Part shown: piece after piece, positions 6,896 to 9,438 of the stretch | Layout: each line of letters starts with the position of its first letter | How positions within the stretch are numbered: position 1 is the stretch's first letter | Assembly (NCBI GenBank): GCA_946623485.1 | Contig: CAMORF010000064.1 | Location: 1 to 9,438, forward strand | DNA: 9,438 bases | Source of the DNA: an uncultured Clostridia bacterium | GTDB taxonomy: Bacteria > Bacillota > Clostridia > Lachnospirales > Lachnospiraceae | Direction of reading: 5' to 3' | Notes under the pieces: model-generated | The model's input: the letters and a program-made list of their open reading frames with translations, nothing else | Databases searched by the model: none | Told to the model about the DNA's origin: nothing | Made by a program: the position numbers and the translations under genes

Positions 6896-9438
6896 GCCTT
6901 ACTTCGCAACTGGCTGATGCAATGAGGAAGTACGCAGACTGTCCTGCGATCACAGACCTGGAAGGGAAAAGAACCCTGTCCTACCGGGAGCTGGATGTGC
7001 TCTGCTCCCGGGCGGCGTCGAAGCTGAAGGATATGGGAATTCGTTTTGGGGACAGTGTCGCCATCAACATGGACAGGAGGATGGAGTATATCGCCGCAGA
7101 GCTTGCGATTCTCCGGATCGGGGCTGTGGTGATTCCGATGATCCCTGATTACCCTGAAGACCGGGTGGATTATATGGTGAAAGACGCCGGCGTCAGACTC
7201 ATCATCGGGAAGGATTTTTTCAGTGAGCTTCCGGAAGGAAAGGAAGCTGAAAGCATTCCCTGGGGCGACTTTCCTGAGGACACGAAGGAGTTTATATTGT
7301 ACACCTCCGGTTCTACCGGAAAACCTAAGGGTGTCATCTACCGTGACCGGGCGGTCGTGGCAGGGATACAGAGGCGCAAGGAGAGCATATATCAGGAAGT
7401 GAAGCCCTACATCTATGGCGCAATGGCCACGCTGACGTTCTCGGCCTGTTTTGAGGACTATTACCGTCCCTTCCTGCGGGGAGGCCATGTCCACATGCTT
7501 TCCGATGAGATACGTAAGGATGTTGAAAAGCTGGAGGAGTACTATGAGAGGGCAGGCATTACAGCAGCGTTTATGCCGCCCAGAATGCTGAAGCTGTACA
7601 AAAACCGGGACAAAGATCTGAAGCTGGTCTTTACGGCCAGTGAAAAGGTTTCCGGGATTTATTCACCTGATTTCAGGATCATGAATTTGATCGGCATGAC
7701 GGAAACCCTGTGTCCCTACTGTGCCTTTTTGATCGACCGCAAATACGAGAATACACCTGTCGGCATGCCGCAGGGCGATGTGACGATCCGCCTTCTTGAT
7801 GAAGACGGCAATGAAGTTGCTCCGGGTGAAGAAGGAATCATTGTCCCGACCGGAACCTTCCCCTATGAATATAACAATCTTCCGGAGGAAACCGCAAAAA
7901 CCTTTCACCGGGAGAAGGACGGACGGATATCGATCTATACAGGAGATATCGGCCGGCTGCTGCCTGACGGCAATCTTCTCTATGTAAACCGGGCCGACTG
8001 GATGATGAAAATCCACGGACAGCGTGTGGAGCCGGGAGAAATTGAGAGTGTGATGAAGGAGGTTCCAGGAGTTGACGACGCGATCGCGAAGGCCTTTGAG
8101 CAGGAGGATGGATCCATGCTTCTGTGTGGCTTTTATACCGCTTCCGCACCTGTGGAAAAGGAAACGATCCGGGAGACGCTGGCTCAGAAGCTTCCCCATT
8201 ATATGATTCCTTCTGTCCTGGTCCGGATGGAGAGATTTCCACTCAATGCCAATCAGAAGACGGACAGGAAGGCGATCCGGTGTCCCGACCTTTCAGAGCA
8301 GCTGACGAGTTATGAAAAGCCAGAGGGACCTGTTGAAATGGCAGTGGCCGAGGCCATGGAAAAGCTTCTCCGCCTGCCCAGGATCGGCAGGAATGACAAC
8401 TTTCTGGAGCTTGGCGGAAACTCTATCAATGCGGTTCTGCTGGCAGAAAACTGCAAGGTCGAAGGGGTGACGCCTCAGCTCATTTTGCGGGGAAAGACAC
8501 CGGCGAAAATTGCCGTGCTTCTTGCGGAGCAGGATCCTCGTCCGAAGCTTACAGCCCATGCCGGGAAGATGCAGCACTATCCGATTTCCCTGGCCCAGCA
8601 CTATCAGTATGATGTCTGCGCCTGGCTTGGGAAGAACATGAATCTTTATGACATGATTCTTTACTTTGAACTGGATAGTGACGTGGATACGGAGATTCTG
8701 AAGAAGGCCATCGAACAGACTGTCGAGGAATTTCCCGTTTACAGGACACGGATCAATATAAAAGAGAAATGGATGGAGATCGATCCATCCTTCCGGGTCC
8801 GGGACATTTCCTTCTCTGAGGAGGATTTCCGATCCTTCCGCCGGGATCATCTTTCGCAAAAGAGAGACTTCACCGGAGACCCAAAGAAGGACGCTCCTCT
8901 GTTTGACGCGGCCATTATCCGTCAGGGTGACAGAAAGTTCCTTTTCCTCGACCTTTGCCATATTATCTATGACGGAACAGGGTTGAAGCTGTTTATGGAT
9001 ACCGTTTCCGCGAAGATGAAGGGCGCAAAGGGACCCGCGGAGGAATTCTCGATCTTTGACCTCGCCTGTTATGAGCAGAGTGTCAGGCAGACGCCCTTTT
9101 TCAGGAAGGCATGGGATTTCTATGATGCGTATTATCAGGGGCTGGATCAGGGACTGGATCTTTTCAAAGGTGCGCCTGACAGTGACCTCCGCGTCACCAG
9201 AAAGCTGCTGAAGGAGACTGGGAAGGAGGAACTGGATCAGTTTCTGAAGAGGATGGGCATCTCCATCCTGACGCTCTTTCAGGGAGCCCTGGAGCTGACA
9301 GTCCGGGAGCTGACAGGACGGACGGATTTCGCTTACATGAATGTCTATGACGGGCGGATCTTTGAAGGACTGGAAAACACACAGGGGGTTCTTGCCCGGG
9401 CGGTCTTTGTCCGCGCTTCAGCGGATCCGGAAAAGACG
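6892..9438 (+). CDS. Nonribosomal peptide synthetase, A-PCP-C (3' end outside window)
   Basis: The frame stays open for 849 codons to the last base, so this is the first part of a larger multidomain enzyme. Adenylation domain, about residues 8-462: YTSGSTGKPKG 137-147 (ATP loop), NLIGMTET 265-272, TGD 350-352, RADWMMKIHGQRVEPGEIE from 368, and NQKTDR 454-459 with the catalytic Lys K456. Carrier domain, about 478-546: LGGNS with S511 as the phosphopantetheine site. Condensation domain from about 562: YPISLAQ, then CHIIYDG 689-695 with catalytic His H690 kept and the first His replaced by Cys, then NVYDGR at 817-822. It starts with A rather than C, as initiation enzymes do: it would load a starter acid as an adenylate, tether it to the carrier, and condense it onward. 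The position matching GrsA Asp235 looks like Ser (S184), so the substrate may lack a normal alpha-amino group. Needs a phosphopantetheinyl transferase, not seen here. Confidence 0.93.
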   Translation, partial: MSLTSQLADAMRKYADCPAITDLEGKRTLSYRELDVLCSRAASKLKDMGIRFGDSVAINMDRRMEYIAAELAILRIGAVVIPMIPDYPEDRVDYMVKDAGVRLIIGKDFFSELPEGKEAESIPWGDFPEDTKEFILYTSGSTGKPKGVIYRDRAVVAGIQRRKESIYQEVKPYIYGAMATLTFSACFEDYYRPFLRGGHVHMLSDEIRKDVEKLEEYYERAGITAAFMPPRMLKLYKNRDKDLKLVFTASEKVSGIYSPDFRIMNLIGMTETLCPYCAFLIDRKYENTPVGMPQGDVTIRLLDEDGNEVAPGEEGIIVPTGTFPYEYNNLPEETAKTFHREKDGRISIYTGDIGRLLPDGNLLYVNRADWMMKIHGQRVEPGEIESVMKEVPGVDDAIAKAFEQEDGSMLLCGFYTASAPVEKETIRETLAQKLPHYMIPSVLVRMERFPLNANQKTDRKAIRCPDLSEQLTSYEKPEGPVEMAVAEAMEKLLRLPRIGRNDNFLELGGNSINAVLLAENCKVEGVTPQLILRGKTPAKIAVLLAEQDPRPKLTAHAGKMQHYPISLAQHYQYDVCAWLGKNMNLYDMILYFELDSDVDTEILKKAIEQTVEEFPVYRTRINIKEKWMEIDPSFRVRDISFSEEDFRSFRRDHLSQKRDFTGDPKKDAPLFDAAIIRQGDRKFLFLDLCHIIYDGTGLKLFMDTVSAKMKGAKGPAEEFSIFDLACYEQSVRQTPFFRKAWDFYDAYYQGLDQGLDLFKGAPDSDLRVTRKLLKETGKEELDQFLKRMGISILTLFQGALELTVRELTGRTDFAYMNVYDGRIFEGLENTQGVLARAVFVRASADPEKT

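Noticed and set aside
6559..7494. Long minus-strand open frame opposite the GT2 and NRPS genes
   Set aside because: It spans the junction of two well-supported + strand genes with conserved motifs. Its translation has no recognisable domain, so it is a shadow of codon bias.
8293..8961. Minus-strand open frame of 222 codons opposite the NRPS PCP-C region
   Set aside because: It is antisense to the LGGNS carrier motif and C-domain motifs, with no ribosome site or domain.

Overview
The window is a one-directional block of a nonribosomal-peptide-type biosynthetic locus. Every supported gene is on the + strand. Strong AGGAGG-type ribosome binding sites, ATGA stop/start overlaps, G+C near or a little above half, and protein style suggest an anaerobic Firmicute, most likely a Clostridia/Lachnospiraceae-type gut or rumen bacterium. 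That assignment is inferred from style, not from a marker gene.

Layout: (1) 2-478, the 3' end of a family 2 glycosyltransferase cut by the window edge. (2) 548-2311 and 2308-4089, two half-size ABC exporter subunits overlapping by ATGA. Their complementary motif defects mark them as the two halves of a heterodimer with one degenerate ATPase site. (3) 4171-5568, with an alternative upstream start at 4096, a free-standing NRPS-type condensation domain protein. (4) 5644-6750, a complete family 2 glycosyltransferase paralogous to the first gene. (5) 6751-6891, a short gap that may hold a small ORF overlapping the next start codon. (6) 6892-9438, the 5' part of a large NRPS gene, open to the end of the window, encoding adenylation (A), carrier (PCP) and part of a condensation (C) domain.

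How the genes may work together (inference): the NRPS activates a starter acid on its first A-PCP pair and its C domain passes it down the line. The free C-domain protein would perform an extra acylation, condensation or release step. The two glycosyltransferases would add sugars, and the heterodimeric exporter would move the product across the membrane. The A domain appears to lack the aspartate that normally holds the alpha-amino group, so the starter may not be an ordinary alpha-amino acid. Both C domains lack the first histidine of HHxxxDG but keep the catalytic second one. The combination reads as a glycosylated or otherwise decorated nonribosomal product that I cannot match to a known compound.

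No tRNA, rRNA, CRISPR array, insertion sequence or convincing rho-independent terminator was seen. No gene-free stretch exceeds about 140 bases.
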